Below, one piece after another: positions 1 through 11,860 of a DNA stretch of 64,000 bases. This DNA is from Anniella stebbinsi. Its lineage: Eukaryota > Chordata > Lepidosauria > Squamata > Anniellidae. The notes under the pieces were generated by a model. That model was not told the origin of the DNA. It did not search any database and saw only the letters and a list, made by a program, of their open reading frames with translations. The stretch lies in the NCBI GenBank assembly GCA_029215795.1, contig JARDYH010000007.1:80487763-80551762 (forward strand), in the 5' to 3' direction. The position numbers and the translations under genes were made by a program. Every line of letters starts with the position of its first letter. Position 1 is the stretch's first letter.

Positions 1-155
1 ACTGGAGCCCATTATTCCATGTCTTGCACTCTGGGATGATTGAGAAGAGATCCTGGCCCTCCTCTGTGTGACAATCTTTCAAGTATTTGAAGAGTGCTTT
101 CATGTCTCCCCTCAATCTTCTCTTCTCCAGGCTAAACATGCCCAGTTCTTTCAGT
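1..155 (-). mobile_element. CR1 LINE 3' fragment
   Basis: The reverse complement carries the familiar CR1 3' segment; on the plus strand TCTTCTCTTCTCCAGGCTAA and CATGCCCAGTTCTTTCAG are recognisable. It continues beyond the left edge. Confidence 0.8.
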
Positions 156-744
156 CTCAGTTGCAATTATTCAAATGCAACAGAAAAACAACTCCCTCCC
201 CACCACACATACACACACAGTGAGAAAATCTGAAAGGAAATTGACATGTTCTATTAAATAATGGGGAGGTCATTATTGTAAGATAACTGATAAGGTTGGA
301 CAGATGTGGAGGATCTGGTCCCATTCACATAACCCAGCTCAGATCTGCTCCACCAACAGCAGGATTTCCTTCAGTATGGGAGCGTTTTGGCCCTTTGTTT
401 CATGGCTCTGTCTCAATTGCCTAGGATGGCCGCTGACTTGGCTGGAACAGCACAAACGTGTGTTCGCATTCTAGTATTTGAAGTGGTGCCAGAAGAGCAG
501 ACTGTCCATTTAATATATAAATTTCAGGGTCTACATCCTGGCAATTCCAGAAAGTCTGGCTGGCCCATCTTACTTCTCTCGGTTTTAGAATGTTCATTAT
601 TTTTTTCCCCTGGGTTTTATAACAAAATAATAATAATTTAATGTCTTCCATTGTATTTTTCATCCACCTTTTTAGCCAAAAAATAGCTCTAGCACCATTT
701 GAATTGCAATACAAAAGCCAATTAAATTAAAACATACCAAAACC

Positions 745-745
<1 letters not shown>
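156..745. other. No gene or recognised repeat
   Basis: Unremarkable AT-leaning sequence with a short CA-rich run near 205-222. Short open frames overlap on both strands and show no family resemblance. Confidence 0.5.

Positions 746-783
<38 letters not shown>
746..783. repeat. (TAA)n microsatellite
   Basis: About 12 uninterrupted TAA units, possibly the tail of a degraded L2-like insertion. Confidence 0.9.
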
Positions 784-784
<1 letters not shown>

Positions 785-1071
785 CCCCCATGGGAGTGGG
801 TTCTCAGCAGTCCCGTGTTCAGGCATGAGGAGGATGGTGGTGCTACTGTTGCTCCCCCTCGCTTTGATAACATTAGTGATGACTGTTGGTACCTAGGAAG
901 AAGGGAATGTCCCAGTTGGAGCACAACAGATGGGCCGCCTGGCTACTTCCTTCCCTCCCTCTGGAGGGATGCTGTGGCATGAGCAGGAGCCTTGCTAGGC
1001 CTGGGCGCATGGGACGCAAGCCCTGAATCTATTTCCTTCACCCCCAGTTCTATTCCCCAGAAGTCTAACGG

Positions 1072-1195
1072 TAAAATCCAAAGTCCTACTTAGAGAAGAC
1101 ACATTGAAATGAATGGGACTTCAGTCAGAAATAACTAACTTAACCCTCATTCATTTCAATGGGTCTACTCTAAGTAGGACTTAGGTTGGATTTTA
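1072..1195. mobile_element. Foldback MITE-like element
   Basis: AAAATCCAAAGTCCTACTTA at the left is mirrored by TAAGTAGGACTTAGGTTGGA plus TTTT at the right, and the inner parts also pair around TTCATTTCAATG. It is a short imperfect hairpin without coding capacity. Confidence 0.7.
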
Positions 1196-2117
1196 TCTGA
1201 AGTGTCCCTTGGTGTCAATGGAAGGTGTTGGCTTAGCTTGTCATGCAGAGGGTGGTTTTAAAGGAGAGAGAAGCATGGACTCTCCCCCTCCTCACATGCT
1301 GCAAACCACCCCCACCCACAAATATTTTGAGTGCCTAGCAACACCCCTCGGCTGGGGAAAGGCACAGGGGGATGGGATAGTGGCCCTAAAGCAATTTGAA
1401 ACGAAGAGGTCAATACAGCATGCCACAGAGTCAGGAGAACTGCTGTGCCCCAATCAACATGTTATAAGAGCTCCTATCTTCTACTCATGGCCTTTGGAAT
1501 CAATCCACTCCAAGGTCTCCCAGGAACAGCACAAGCCAGAACTGAGGAAGTGCCAGGCTTTAAGCTTCAATCTCTTTTTAATTTCGGTGTTATTTAAATG
1601 ATCGGCGGCAAACAGACAGGCTGGCACCCCTGGGCCAATGTAAGCAGACTCTCAAGTGCTTCAGTCAAAGATCAGCTAACAAGGATGTCTGAAAGCATTA
1701 ATATTGCTGAATATATCCATACAATTAGAGCCGTTACAAAGCTGCCTGCGCTTACAGCCACTAATACAGCTGTAGTACAGCCAGGTACAGCATCTCGATC
1801 CATGTCAACCACAGCCAGGAACATACTGAGAGTGGGAGGAATCTCCCTAGGCTCCAGGATTGCCTCCGGTAAAAGCAGGGAAGGTTGCACATCGGGGGGG
1901 GGGGGGGGGAGGCCAGCATAATTAGAGATGCCGTTCTTGTGAAAAAGTAATTTCAGCCAAGATGGAAAGCTGTTTGGGGACTGCTTTCCATGGGGAGAGA
2001 GGAAGGGAGGGTGATGGCTAACCATGAATGCTGCAAAAGCTGTGCTCAGCACCTTTTCAGAGCATGCTCAGGCTCCAACGGAAGGTGGTCATCTCTTCCA
2101 AGGTCATCTTGGATTAT
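1196..2117. other. No gene recognised; contains a G16 homopolymer
   Basis: Open frames up to 130 codons lack any recognisable motif. A run of 16 G lies at 1894-1909; G-runs of this sort recur in the window at degraded repeat edges and may be length-uncertain in an assembly. Confidence 0.5.
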
Positions 2118-2740
2118 CTCAGAAAATGTCTGCATTCTTCCTTAAAAGGGGGGGGGTCACTGTAGAGCTGGAAAAACTGCAGAAAAGGATGATGAAAATG
2201 AGCCAGGGGCTGGAGCAACTCCCCAACGAGGAAAGGTCGCAACAGCTGGGATTGTGTAGCTTAGAAAAAAAAACGTGAGTAAGGGGAGACATGATAGTGG
2301 TATACAAAATGATGCATGGTGTGGAGAAAGTGGAGTGAAGACATATTTCTCCATTTCCTATAATGCTAGAGCCCAATGGGGGTCATCTCGTGGAGCTGAC
2401 TAGCGGAAGATTCAGGGCAGGTAAAAGAAAGGACTTCTTCACACAGTGCATAGTTAAGCTATGGAATTCACTAATAAAAGATATAGTGATGGCCACCAAC
2501 TTGGATGGCTTTAAAACAGGATTGGAGAAATTCATGGATGAGAAGGCCATCAATGGCTACTAGTCCTGATGGCTACATGCTTCCTCTAGTAACAGAGACA
2601 GTATGCCTATCTCCTCCAGTTCCTGGGGAACAGGAGTGGGAGGGTGCTGCTGCACTCATGCCTTGCTTGTAGGTTTCCCTCATGCAGCCCGATGGCCACT
2701 GTGTGAATAGAATACTGGACTAGATGGAAGTTGGTGTGAT
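2118..2740 (+). mobile_element. CR1 LINE 3' end with degraded reverse-transcriptase tail
   Basis: Translation near 2363-2563 ends in a CR1-like C-terminus (KRKDFFTQCIVKLWNSLI, then NLDGFKTGLEKFMDE). It is followed by the CR1 3' UTR with GAATACTGGACTAGATGG near 2710. Upstream, EKLQKRMMKMSQGLEQLP belongs to the same frame region, broken by stops. Confidence 0.8.
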
Positions 2741-2895
2741 TCAGCATCTCACACACCCCATCAGTGAATAGCTCTGCTGTTCCATGTTTTCACACTTCAT
2801 TTCATGGGTTCTCCTCCCAAGTAGAGCTCAGAGAAGGACGTTCTTGTGCTGGCAGAGAAGCGCTGCACTGGGATCAGACGTATTGCCATTGGATA

Positions 2896-3095
2896 TAAAA
2901 AGCTGCCTTATACACTGTCAGACTATCTGCCCATTTAACCCAGTGCTGCCATCTCTGACCAACAGAAGCTCTCTGGGGTCTCAGGCAGAGGTCTTTCCAC
3001 TCACTTGCTTCCCAATCTTCTTTTTTTTTAATTGGAGATGCCAGGGACGAGTGCGCCATGACGCCATCCCCTGACCTATTGCCCCTTCCCCATCT
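2896..3095 (-). mobile_element. tRNA-derived SINE, degraded
   Basis: The plus strand contains GCTGCCTTATACACTGTCAG, CTCTCTGGGGTCTCAGGCAG and GGAGATGCCAGGGA in the order of the reptile SINE also present at 10080-10302. The tRNA-like end, at 3035-3090, is decayed. Confidence 0.6.
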
Positions 3096-4734
3096 CTATG
3101 CTGGGAATCCCAAGAGTGAGCATGGCTGGTGGGTGTAAAAAACCATCACCGGGCCCCTTCATTACGCAGACTCTCCAGGCGGGGCATCTTCTGGGGTCTG
3201 TTCTCTCATCATCATCCCAATACATGCTGGGGCTTTTCTTGTTTGAGGGCATCTCAGCTGCTTCTAGTTCCAGGCTGTTCCTGATAGGGACGTGCGGGGG
3301 AGGGGGACTCCACGACACTCTCCCTGATTCTGCAGACAGACTGAGAAAGCATCCTCAGCTGCCTCCGGCCACCCCCCATTCCAGCTCAAGAGGAGAAAAA
3401 AAATCAATGGCAGTGTGTGTTGTCAACCTCCAAAGAGCCAATTAGGGCGACCTTGGGACACTGGAAGCTGTCACCACAGAGCGGGCTCCCTTCACACAGC
3501 ACCGGTGCTGGCAGGCCACTTGTCTTGTCAAACAAAGCCCTGCGCTTTCCACAAGGTCATGGCAGTTCAGGCAGGAAGCACAGAGTGCCTCCCCACACAC
3601 ACACGCACACACTGTGCCCCAAGAAAAGACAAGCAGAACGACAGCAACAGGGCAAGCCAACTCTGCTGCCGGCATCTTCTCGCATGCCATGAGGTCCTCC
3701 CTACCCCCCTGGCTGCCCTCTTTGCTCCTGGGAGAACATTCATCTCCTACAGGGTGGGGGCGAGGAGAAAGCAAGGCCATGCCCTCTCTGCGGAGCATGA
3801 TTCCAATTCCGTGTGCCTTTCGGTCCCTTCCAGGCCAACGGGAACAGACTGGCGGTCCCTGTGCTGGAGACGCAGAGTAGCATCCAAAGCACCCTCTCCA
3901 TTCCCTTCTCTGATCAGATGCAGCGCACACCTCCACAGAACAGAGAGAGGGAGAAAAAGTGACAGGCAGACACACTCGAGGGTCAGTGAACATGTGGCAG
4001 CAGTGAAATGCCCAGAAAACAACAACAATGAAAGAGACAGGCAAGGACAGCACAGGGGAGGTCATGACAGGAAGGCACGACGTCAACTGAAGGGAGAAGG
4101 CAGCAGGGAACACAGAAAGAGGATCAGACAAGAATTTGGGGGGGGGGAATGGCAGGTGTGTGCCTAGGACTAGATTGTACTAGCAAGATTCAAAATGCTT
4201 CGCCTCCAGTTCATTCATTCCTATGCCGGAATGTTGATATCTTGCTGTGATGGGACAACAGGGATCACCGCCCAACACAATGTGACCAGAAATCAACACA
4301 GGCTGGCCAGGAATGGATGAGAGCAGGGTCGGAGGATGGAACACCTCCTTTGGCTTCCCATTACGGCCTTATGAGAAGCAGAAGGATCCATGGAAGGGGA
4401 GGAGAAAGGAAGCAGGTAAAGAACAGTCTTGGGACTCAGGAAGGTGCAATGGATCTGACACTTCCCCCTCTTCCAGAACCAGAACACTCCGAAGCAGAGT
4501 GAAGTGGAACCTAAGATGTTGGCCATGAAAAGAAGGCTTGTTTTCATCCCCAAGGGGAGGGGGGCTTCTCTGGTCTGATGGAAGACCGAGGAGGGTTTCA
4601 ATGCAGGGAGGGAACACCGAAACACAGCTCTGAAGGCAGGCAGGCAATGAGTTTCTGCACCTACCTTTTGATGCAATGAATCCCTAAAGCAGCTTAACAG
4701 ACTCTTCATTTTCTCATTGAGGTTTCATTTATTC
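3096..4734. other. No gene recognised; long spurious open frames
   Basis: GC-moderate sequence without obvious repeats. Opposing frames of 250 (+) and 229 (-) codons cover the same stretch, which indicates low stop density rather than coding. A GCACACACACGC-type CA run lies near 3595 and a G-run at 4138. Confidence 0.5.
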
Positions 4735-4920
4735 AGACTGATATTACCTTGATCACAATATGCATGTCCCACCTTTTTGTGCTAAAAGCACTGTAAGGTA
4801 ACTAACATCATTAAAAACCAAATACTACTCCTAAAACAAGAACAAACAAACAAAACACCTGTCCAAATACACAGCCAAGCTAGTCACATGAGCAACAGGG
4901 CAGCAATAAAACCAACAGAA
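4735..4920 (-). mobile_element. Degraded L2-like LINE 3' fragment
   Basis: CCCACCTTTTTGTGCTAAAA followed by A-rich sequence with AAAACC repeats resembles the inverted tail of the L2-like family seen clearly at 14866 and 54855. It is weak. Confidence 0.35.
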
Positions 4921-4999
4921 TAAAAAAGACTCCTTGGCCATGTCTTGATGGCGGTGCATTGGCCATCAAGTCCTCGATCCCTCACATTTGCACTCCTTC

Positions 5000-5570
5000 C
5001 CATTAACTGCACCGCAAGGAGGGCAAGTGCGGGTTTTTTTAGGAAGGAGCCCACACCAGCGCACCACCGCACGTCATTGCACGGGTGCTGAGACGCTCCC
5101 CCCTGTTGTTCCCCTCCTCCACCACCTCCCCCCAGCCGAAAACAAAGGAGGGAAGTCAGCGCTTTGGTTTTGCTTTCTTTCGTTTTGTTTTTCAGCTTTG
5201 TGTTCATGCGCAGAGGTGTGTAACCGGCTCAGCAGGGGGGCGGTTTGCTCGGTGGCCCCCTTGCCACGCTCGGCTCCAGGGTTGTTGTTTTTTCTTTTTT
5301 CTTGTTTAATTGCACTGGCCTGCAGAGGCACGGAGGCAGCCCAGCAGCCATTCAGCTCACTGAACTGCCCCCTCCCCCTGTCCCAGTCGGGCAACCAATC
5401 AGGGGTCGCCATCGGCTGGGGCATACCTCCGACGCAGCTCCGAAGCAGAAGGCAGATGCTGTCGTCGCCTCGCTCCAAGAGAAAAAAGGTTGCGGTAAGT
5501 GCCCGACTTCTTTAAACCGGAGCTTCAGGGGGTTGCGCCTGGATGGCTTTGCAATGGCGGCTGCATCATA
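5000..5570 (+). promoter_or_regulatory. CpG-rich block with CCAAT box and splice donor; possible promoter and first exon
   Basis: GC content and CpG frequency rise clearly above the surrounding intron without resembling any TIR element in the window. An NF-Y-type CCAATCAG lies at 5395-5402. About 95 bp downstream GCG/GTAAGT at 5492-5500 is a near-perfect donor. Forward-strand initiation between the two would give a short non-coding first exon antisense to PTPRU. No convincing coding sequence or TATA box is visible. It could equally be an enhancer or an old GC-rich repeat. Confidence 0.3.
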
Positions 5571-5759
5571 TAGATGACCTGCCGCCACTGAGGATCCACC
5601 CCGGAGCAAACCCCTCGTCAAGACAATCCCCTTGTCACAGCCGGACAGGGAAGTCCTTTCCAAATACAGAGAGTCCCTAAAGACCTGTTTGACAGCACAG
5701 CCTGATGAAGACTTTCAGCAAAGAGGCAGAATGAATCCTGCCTAAGACAAAGCTCCTAA

Positions 5760-6264
5760 TCTTTGATTCACCATACAAAAGGCCCCAGCCTGGGTAATCT
5801 CTTGCCATACTTCAAACAGGGAATGGCCCAGTGTACCATGCTTTTGCTCCACTTTTCAACTGCCTGGTTTACAAAGGGGCTCCAAACATTAAAAATGAAG
5901 TACAAGCCATTAAGAGACATAAAACCAACAACATCTAAAGCAATTAAACAAGCAACAGTAGGATCAATCCTCAATACCTACATGGGGGTACTTAATTTCA
6001 AGGCCATTGCCAACAGACGTGCCCTCACCTTTACTGCAAAAGGAGGTCAGGGTCAGGGTCAAACAAAACTCCCAGGGGAGGGGGCATTTCATAGTATGGG
6101 GCAACAACCAAAAGGGCACCAAAGCTGCCCCTTGAGGGGGTGCATGGAAACTTGGTTTTCTCATCTTCTGTGTCCCCAGATCCTGCTTATTTTAGAAGTG
6201 GGGGTGGGGGAGGTGTTCCTGATCCATGACCATTTGCTACAAGTGCAATTTCAGAGTGTTGCAT
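5760..6264 (-). mobile_element. Possible degraded L2-like LINE fragment
   Basis: The stretch ACATAAAACCAACAACATCT with AATTAAACAAGCAACAG resembles the inverted 3' region of the local L2-like family. The rest is not recognised. Confidence 0.3.
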
Positions 6265-6324
6265 GCCTTTAATGCATGTGAACTGCCCAGAGAGCATCGC
6301 CTATTGGGTGCTACAGAAATGCAA

Positions 6325-6367
<43 letters not shown>

Positions 6368-6370
6368 ATA
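6265..6370 (+). mobile_element. L2-like LINE 3' terminus with (AAAT)n tail
   Basis: GAACTGCCCAGAGAGCATCG, CTATTGGGTG and GCAATAAATAAATAAA form the 3' hairpin and tail shared by several elements here. The tail has about 12 AAAT units (6322-6370). Confidence 0.8.
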
Positions 6371-6397
6371 TAATGCAGGAGTGCAACGCCTTCTCTC

Positions 6398-6412
6398 CCC
6401 CCCCCCCCCCCA
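6398..6412. repeat. C homopolymer
   Basis: A run of C between TCTCTC and ATTATCC. Confidence 0.8.
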
Positions 6413-6603
6413 TTATCCTTGTCTGGCAGCATCTCAGACTCCCCAGACAAAAAAAAGAAGAAGGAAAGGGAAATTGTGCATTAGAGGAGAGAGGTTTGGC
6501 TGGGTGTTTTGAGAACTGAAGTTTCCGGGAAGAGTCCTGCATTTATTTATCTGATCAAAGCAAGTGGCAGGCCTCTGAAACCCATTTGGGCAGGGATTGG
6601 ATT

Positions 6604-6647
6604 TGAGTGTGTGAGTGAGTGAGTGAGTGGTGTGAAAAGATAGTGCG

Positions 6648-6684
<37 letters not shown>

Positions 6685-6686
6685 AA

Positions 6687-6717
<31 letters not shown>

Positions 6718-6742
6718 CACACAGAGAGAGAGAGAGAGAGAG
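6604..6742. repeat. Compound microsatellite GTGA / (TG)n / (GA)n
   Basis: GTGA units near 6607-6628, then about 15 TG units at 6651-6681, then GAGA-rich sequence broken by ACAC. Long His/Thr or Leu/Ser frames across it are artefacts. Confidence 0.9.
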
Positions 6743-7837
6743 GTGTTTGTGTGCGTCAGTAAGTGACGTGTGTGTAAATGGTATGAGAGTGAGTTGTATG
6801 CCATATGTAAGTTGTATGCATGTGCACATGTGTGCATGCATATGTGTGGCCCCTGTCACCCCAGCATACACTTGATGTGGCCCTCAGAACCAACAGATTG
6901 CACACCCTGGGCTTAAAAGCTTTCCATGCACAAGCTTCACTGGAAAACCTTTGCCGGATGTGGTCGGTCACTTCATATTTGCTAATCAGGGAAGCCTGAA
7001 GCTGTTGGAGAAGCAAGCTAGTGGCCTGGATCTGCATTCGCAACTAGGAGGGAGAGAGGTCAAAAGGCAGAGAGCACCTGCTAACAAAGCCCATGTCACT
7101 ACCATGCTCCATGCAGGAAATCCCAGCCGAGATACTTGGCACCGTTCGGGTCACGCCTCCACCATCACGATCCAGTTAACGGTGCCCCCGAGTCACCTCT
7201 AGAGGGACAGCATTTGCATCAGCTGAGCTAGCCTTCCTTGCAAGGCTTCTGGAATGATACGGCGGAGCAAATGCTGCAGGAGGCGATCACTGAGAGGGAG
7301 AATCAATTAGCACATTTTGAAGCAGCTAACGTTCCAAAGCCCTTTGCAGGTTTGCTTTTTTTATATGGGATTTTTTTTTTCTTCCATCGCGTGCAGCAAA
7401 TGGTTTCCGAGCTCCCGCTGCCATGGCTTCCTACACCGAGGGCGTTTTTTTGCTTAAAAGCAATCATAATGCGCGGCCCAGGGAAACAAGAGAGCATGAC
7501 TATCATAATCAACTCAAGAGACTCCATTATTAACCACCGGCGCACACGCTCCCTGTAGCTGTGGAGAAGCAGGCAGCCGCAAGTCACACATTCAGTGTTT
7601 AAGATGGGGTTAGAACGTCTTGATGGTTGGTTTAAAGAAATTTTAATACTGGAGGAAATTAAGTGCATTTCCCATTTGTCACCGCCATGTTTTTCACCCA
7701 AGGGCGAAGACTGATGGAGCATTTTAAGAAAGATAGGTAAGTCAGTTGGGTTGAGATAGTGCTGCCTTCTAAATAAAGTATTTTTCTTCTGTGCTGAGGA
7801 GAGCGTGGGGTGTGGGGTGATTCTGCAGGCTCTATAC
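6743..7837. other. Non-repeat intronic stretch with possible conserved block
   Basis: No repeat recognised. The part at 7260-7560 is AT/GC balanced, with homeobox-like ATTA/TAAT motifs (AATCAATTAGCACATTT, CTCCATTATTAACCACC) and several intact CpG. That texture suggests a conserved non-coding element, but only by eye. Confidence 0.35.
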
Positions 7838-7960
7838 ATCAGGGGTGGTCAGGAGATAAGTCTCCAGATGTTTTGGAGTTCAACACCAGCCTTCCTGACC
7901 ATTGGCCATGCTGGAATTGGAGCCCCAAACATCTGGAGATCTCTCTTCTGACCACTCCCG
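7838..7960. mobile_element. Small dispersed foldback repeat
   Basis: CTCCAGATGTTTTGGAGTTC at the left pairs loosely with CCAAACATCTGGAGAT at the right. The same CATCTGGAG / TTGGCCTACAA theme occurs at 35340-35475 and 43609-43749. Confidence 0.55.
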
Positions 7961-10079
7961 CTGGAAGAGGAGGCACCACTAGATTGCACCTAGAATGGGG
8001 CAGTTGATGATACCTGCTCTATATAGGATGTCCCGGCTTTTACCCTGAGTATGGGGAGCATTTCCAATTCCTGAGTCAGAGACAAGATATGGTATGCACT
8101 GTAATACCATATATAATATCTCCAAGCTAATGAGACCTTTATTGTGATGGCACATTTGCCTCCAGTTCTCCCTGGCCTGGTTCATGAAGGCATTATCACC
8201 AGCTCTGTCTGCTTCACGGTACATGACTGCAGCACAGGGGCAATAATGCCATTCTTGCACTTTCTCCGGGTCAGGAGCTGGCAACCTAGATCCCCTATGG
8301 GGTTAGTTTTTTGAATATCTCTAAAGTTGGGTGACATTTGTTTTGTTTCCCTTTTTAGGTTTTATAGTGTTGGTTTTTTTTGGTATGAATATGTCAACTA
8401 AATAGATACACACATACACACACACACACATATCACGACATTTCATTCTTCAACCTCTTCCTCCTTTCCTTCCAACACAGCTGTTCCAAATATTCAATGA
8501 AAGTTCCCACCAATTAAACTATGAATTTTTAAAATGGGCCTTATACACACTCAAAAACCATTCATACTTCCATAGGCAGAATGAGGAGCTAATCAAATAA
8601 GCAGAAAAGCTGAATAAAGGAAGAGAGAGAGAGGGGGAGGAGGGAGGAGGGGGGTGTAAAGATGTAGAGTGAAAGAGGAAGACAGAGAGAGGACACAGAA
8701 AGAAAAGGCGGAACCCACCATTTGGTTCTCAGTAAAGCTTTTAATGTTGCAGAAAACGTCCCCATGTATTTTTATTTCTCTTATCCATGCCTTGATGGAT
8801 GCCTTTACTTTTAGGTTCGCTAACTAATCTCTGGATATCTAATGTCTGGTTAAGTTTTGTCTTTCTGTTTAGGTAATACTAATCTTTTAGCAACCAATGC
8901 CACCTGATCAATCCAACTCTCTCATGAGAAACATCTCTATGCCCTTGAATTCTCAGCTTACAGAATCAGGGCCCCAAATCCTTGGGAGGAATGTGGCAGC
9001 TGTAGCCAGACCATTTCTAAAGCCCACCCTCTTTCAACTTCAGCAGTGGGGGCAACCTTACCTGTTCTCCCAACCTCCTTCCAGATTTAAACATGAGCAG
9101 CACTCCCTGCCGTGAGTTGTAGGCCATGGGCATCAGAGGCTGCTAAACCACATTATCCCTGGCCTTTTATTAATCCGCCTGCTGCCAGCAAGCTGTGACT
9201 GCTCCCTTTACTTGGTTGCTGAAGCAATGATCATTTGTCAGTTTAACATGGCCCCTGTTGTTGAACAAAACCATAAATCTGGATCACAACAGCTGGCTTC
9301 TGTGGAAAGGAGGCAGTTCATTGGAATGGGTTCTCTTGCTTTCCCTTTGCAGCCTTCAGCCAGTCATTAGCACTTGTCTAATTGCAAGCATCAGAGGCAA
9401 CGATCACATCCACCTTGGAGACAACCAAGGGCTGAAGGAACGTCATGATACCATCCCAATTTCACAGACCTAAGTGTACTTAGCAGCTTTCTTGGGTCTC
9501 CAGCAAACAACATCCCAACTGTCACCCTCCAGATGAAACCACTTCATTGAAGCACAATGCTTGAACTCAAAATGACTCAACTATCCATTCTCAATGTGTC
9601 AAAGAGGCAGTACACACAACCTTCTCCCAGAGACTCTAGACCAGCAGCAGAATAAGAGAGAGGGAGAGAGGGAGAGAAAGAAAGAAAGAAAGAAAGAGAA
9701 AGAGAAAAAGAGATAATAGTTTGTTGCAGACACAGTTAATACACCACTGTTAAAATCTAATACAAGGCGTTGCTACACAATAAGAACACAAATAAGAGCC
9801 CAGTAAGAACAAGTGATATCCTAGCCAACCCCAGTCCTTCTCAGTGCAACATGGGAGACTAAGAATTGCATTGTTCATCTGTTAGTTAGCAAAGACCCCA
9901 TCCACATGACAGACTCTATATCCTGATCTCTTCACATCTCACCTCTTCATGTCTTTCCCTTGATGTCTGACTTCTCTCTCTGTGTGTTGTCATCCCCCCT
10001 CTCCTGAAGCTACAAGCAGACCTGATATCGCTTTTGCAAGGCGAGTTGTCCCAGCACTTTGATGCAGTCTGGGTTCTAG
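7961..10079. other. No gene recognised; short CA and GA tracts
   Basis: CACA tract near 8408-8432, GA-rich runs at 8615-8660 and 9657-9716. The piece 9110-9330 (TTTTATTAATCCGCCTGCTG, AAGCAATGATCATTTGTCAG) has a unique, non-repeat texture and may be conserved. No exon with R2B phosphatase similarity is visible. Confidence 0.45.
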
Positions 10080-10302
10080 CAGCTAAGCTAATGCTGAAGA
10101 TTCATAATTCGGACACTGCATGTCATTTGTCCATCTAGCCTTGGATCACCAACTCGGAATGGCAGCTGCCCTCCCGGGTCACAGGAAGAGCACTTTCCCA
10201 ACACTTGCCACCTTCTCCTTTTAACTGGAGGCACCAGGGATCAAACCTGGGACCTTCTGCATGCAAAGCAGGTGTGCTGCCACTGAACTATGTGCCCTCC
10301 CC
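10080..10302 (-). mobile_element. tRNA-derived SINE with recognisable Pol III boxes
   Basis: The minus strand from 10302 reads GGGCACATAGTTCAGTGGCA with an A box (TAGTTCAGTGG), later a B box GGTTTGATCCC, then the SINE body. TGCATGCAGAAGGTCCCAGG lies between them. Same family as 2896-3095. Confidence 0.8.
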
Positions 10303-11860
10303 AATTTGGAGGTCCATTAGCCATACTTAAGTATTGCATTAAGTATTGTTGAGATGCCTTGAGCTTCCGAATGGCCCCTTATTAGTGCAAATCACTGACA
10401 TGATTTTGGAATCTTTCCATGGAAACAGACCTGTGGGTGGACTGCACTTGCTAGGATCAATGTGCAAATTGCTATTGCCTCAGGCTTTTTTGCTTCCTGA
10501 AGGTCTCAGCCACAAGCACCTAAAATAAAACCACACTCCTGTGCCTCTTTTCATTAGGCTGCATCTAAATGGCAGCTTTCCACATTGCTGATTACATGTC
10601 TTTACTACTAAACTGGAAGTGCAGAAAGCAGTATCAGTCAGCGCGGTACTTACATGACATCATCTCTGTCCTGCGCTCATCTCACCTCTTCCCCTCCATT
10701 TTCCATCTTATTTTGGAGCAGGGAAAGTCCAGTTTTTCCCCCCTCTGTGCATAATAAAGCTGCTCCTCCCTCCCATGTATTGCTGTCCTTGCGCTATACC
10801 AGACCACCCCGTTTTTTGTTGGGTGGGTGGGTGTCGAAGTAAGTAGGATTTTAAGGGACATGTCGCCAGCTTTTTCCCTGGGAATAATACGCCCAGCCAT
10901 ATCTACTCATAAGGAGCCTCCCCTGGGAGATTAGATTAAATTAAATACATCTGATGGCTTGATGGACACTGGCTATCCAGTGCCCACAAAATCTGTAATT
11001 TATAGAGAGAGTGATGGTGATAAAATGACTTGTAAGATCATACCAGGAGAAATCCCTAAAGATCTCTCACTGGACGAAATGAAGTTGATAGACAAAAGAA
11101 GAAGGTTGGGCAGTTCTCTGCTCAAGTGCTAAACCCTGAAGGGGGAGGGAGTGAGGGCACCCAAACACCCTGAAGAGAAGGCAGGCGAGGCCGGCCAGCT
11201 GTGCCCGACTCGGTCCCATTCAACCCATTCAGTTTCCTGACGGAACAATATTGGCTTCCCCTTGCCATGCCAACACTGACCACAAACTTCTCCAAAAACC
11301 AATCGTAATACTTTCTCTTCACTTATATTAATGTGATCTTAGGGGAAAGCATAGCGTGTTGTTTTACCGTAATTGCGCATGTTTGAGGCCGCCGTACTAT
11401 TGTATTGGCGCAGAAATAAAAATATTTCTATAAATTATTAAAAAAAATATAAGAAGGGAAGGGGAATGAAGGGGGCAGGGTGGGAGATTTCTCTGGCATA
11501 GTAGTGATACAGGTGAAAAGATACATGAACTGAAGTAGCGCAACAGCGCACAGACGTGAAAGTGCCCAGCGCTTGACTTGCTAAGGAAATGGAGAGGGAA
11601 ACTGTGGACACAAACTGGTGGGGGGGAGTAGGTGTGATGGAGCTTTCACACACACAGAGAGAGAGAGAAAGAGGGAGATCCAATATTGCATGGGAGTTTG
11701 TTATAATCCTTCATGCTGTAATCCCCTGGACAAGAGTGGATGCTTCCCTATAAACAAACCATCACCATTCTCTTAAATATATTTGGAAAGGCTTGAACAA
11801 CTGGTCTTCCTGATATAGAGTGGCTCTCTGAAAAGCCATGATGGCAATGAAAGCTCCTAC
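10303..11860. other. PTPRU intron sequence without recognised feature
   Basis: Follows the FN3-1 exon in transcript order. I looked for the next FN3 exon (expected strings such as EIQAR or GYNVTRCHT) and did not find it. The A-rich and G-rich runs at 11430-11480 and 11620 are low complexity. Confidence 0.45.

Noticed and set aside
3415..4167. 250-codon plus-strand open frame opposite a 229-codon minus-strand frame
   Set aside because: Both strands are open over the same DNA, there is no recognisable domain, splice context or codon pattern, and composition explains the low stop frequency.
10080..10302. Possible tRNA gene on the minus strand because of A and B boxes
   Set aside because: The cloverleaf is not complete and the sequence continues into a SINE body shared with another copy; it is a SINE head.
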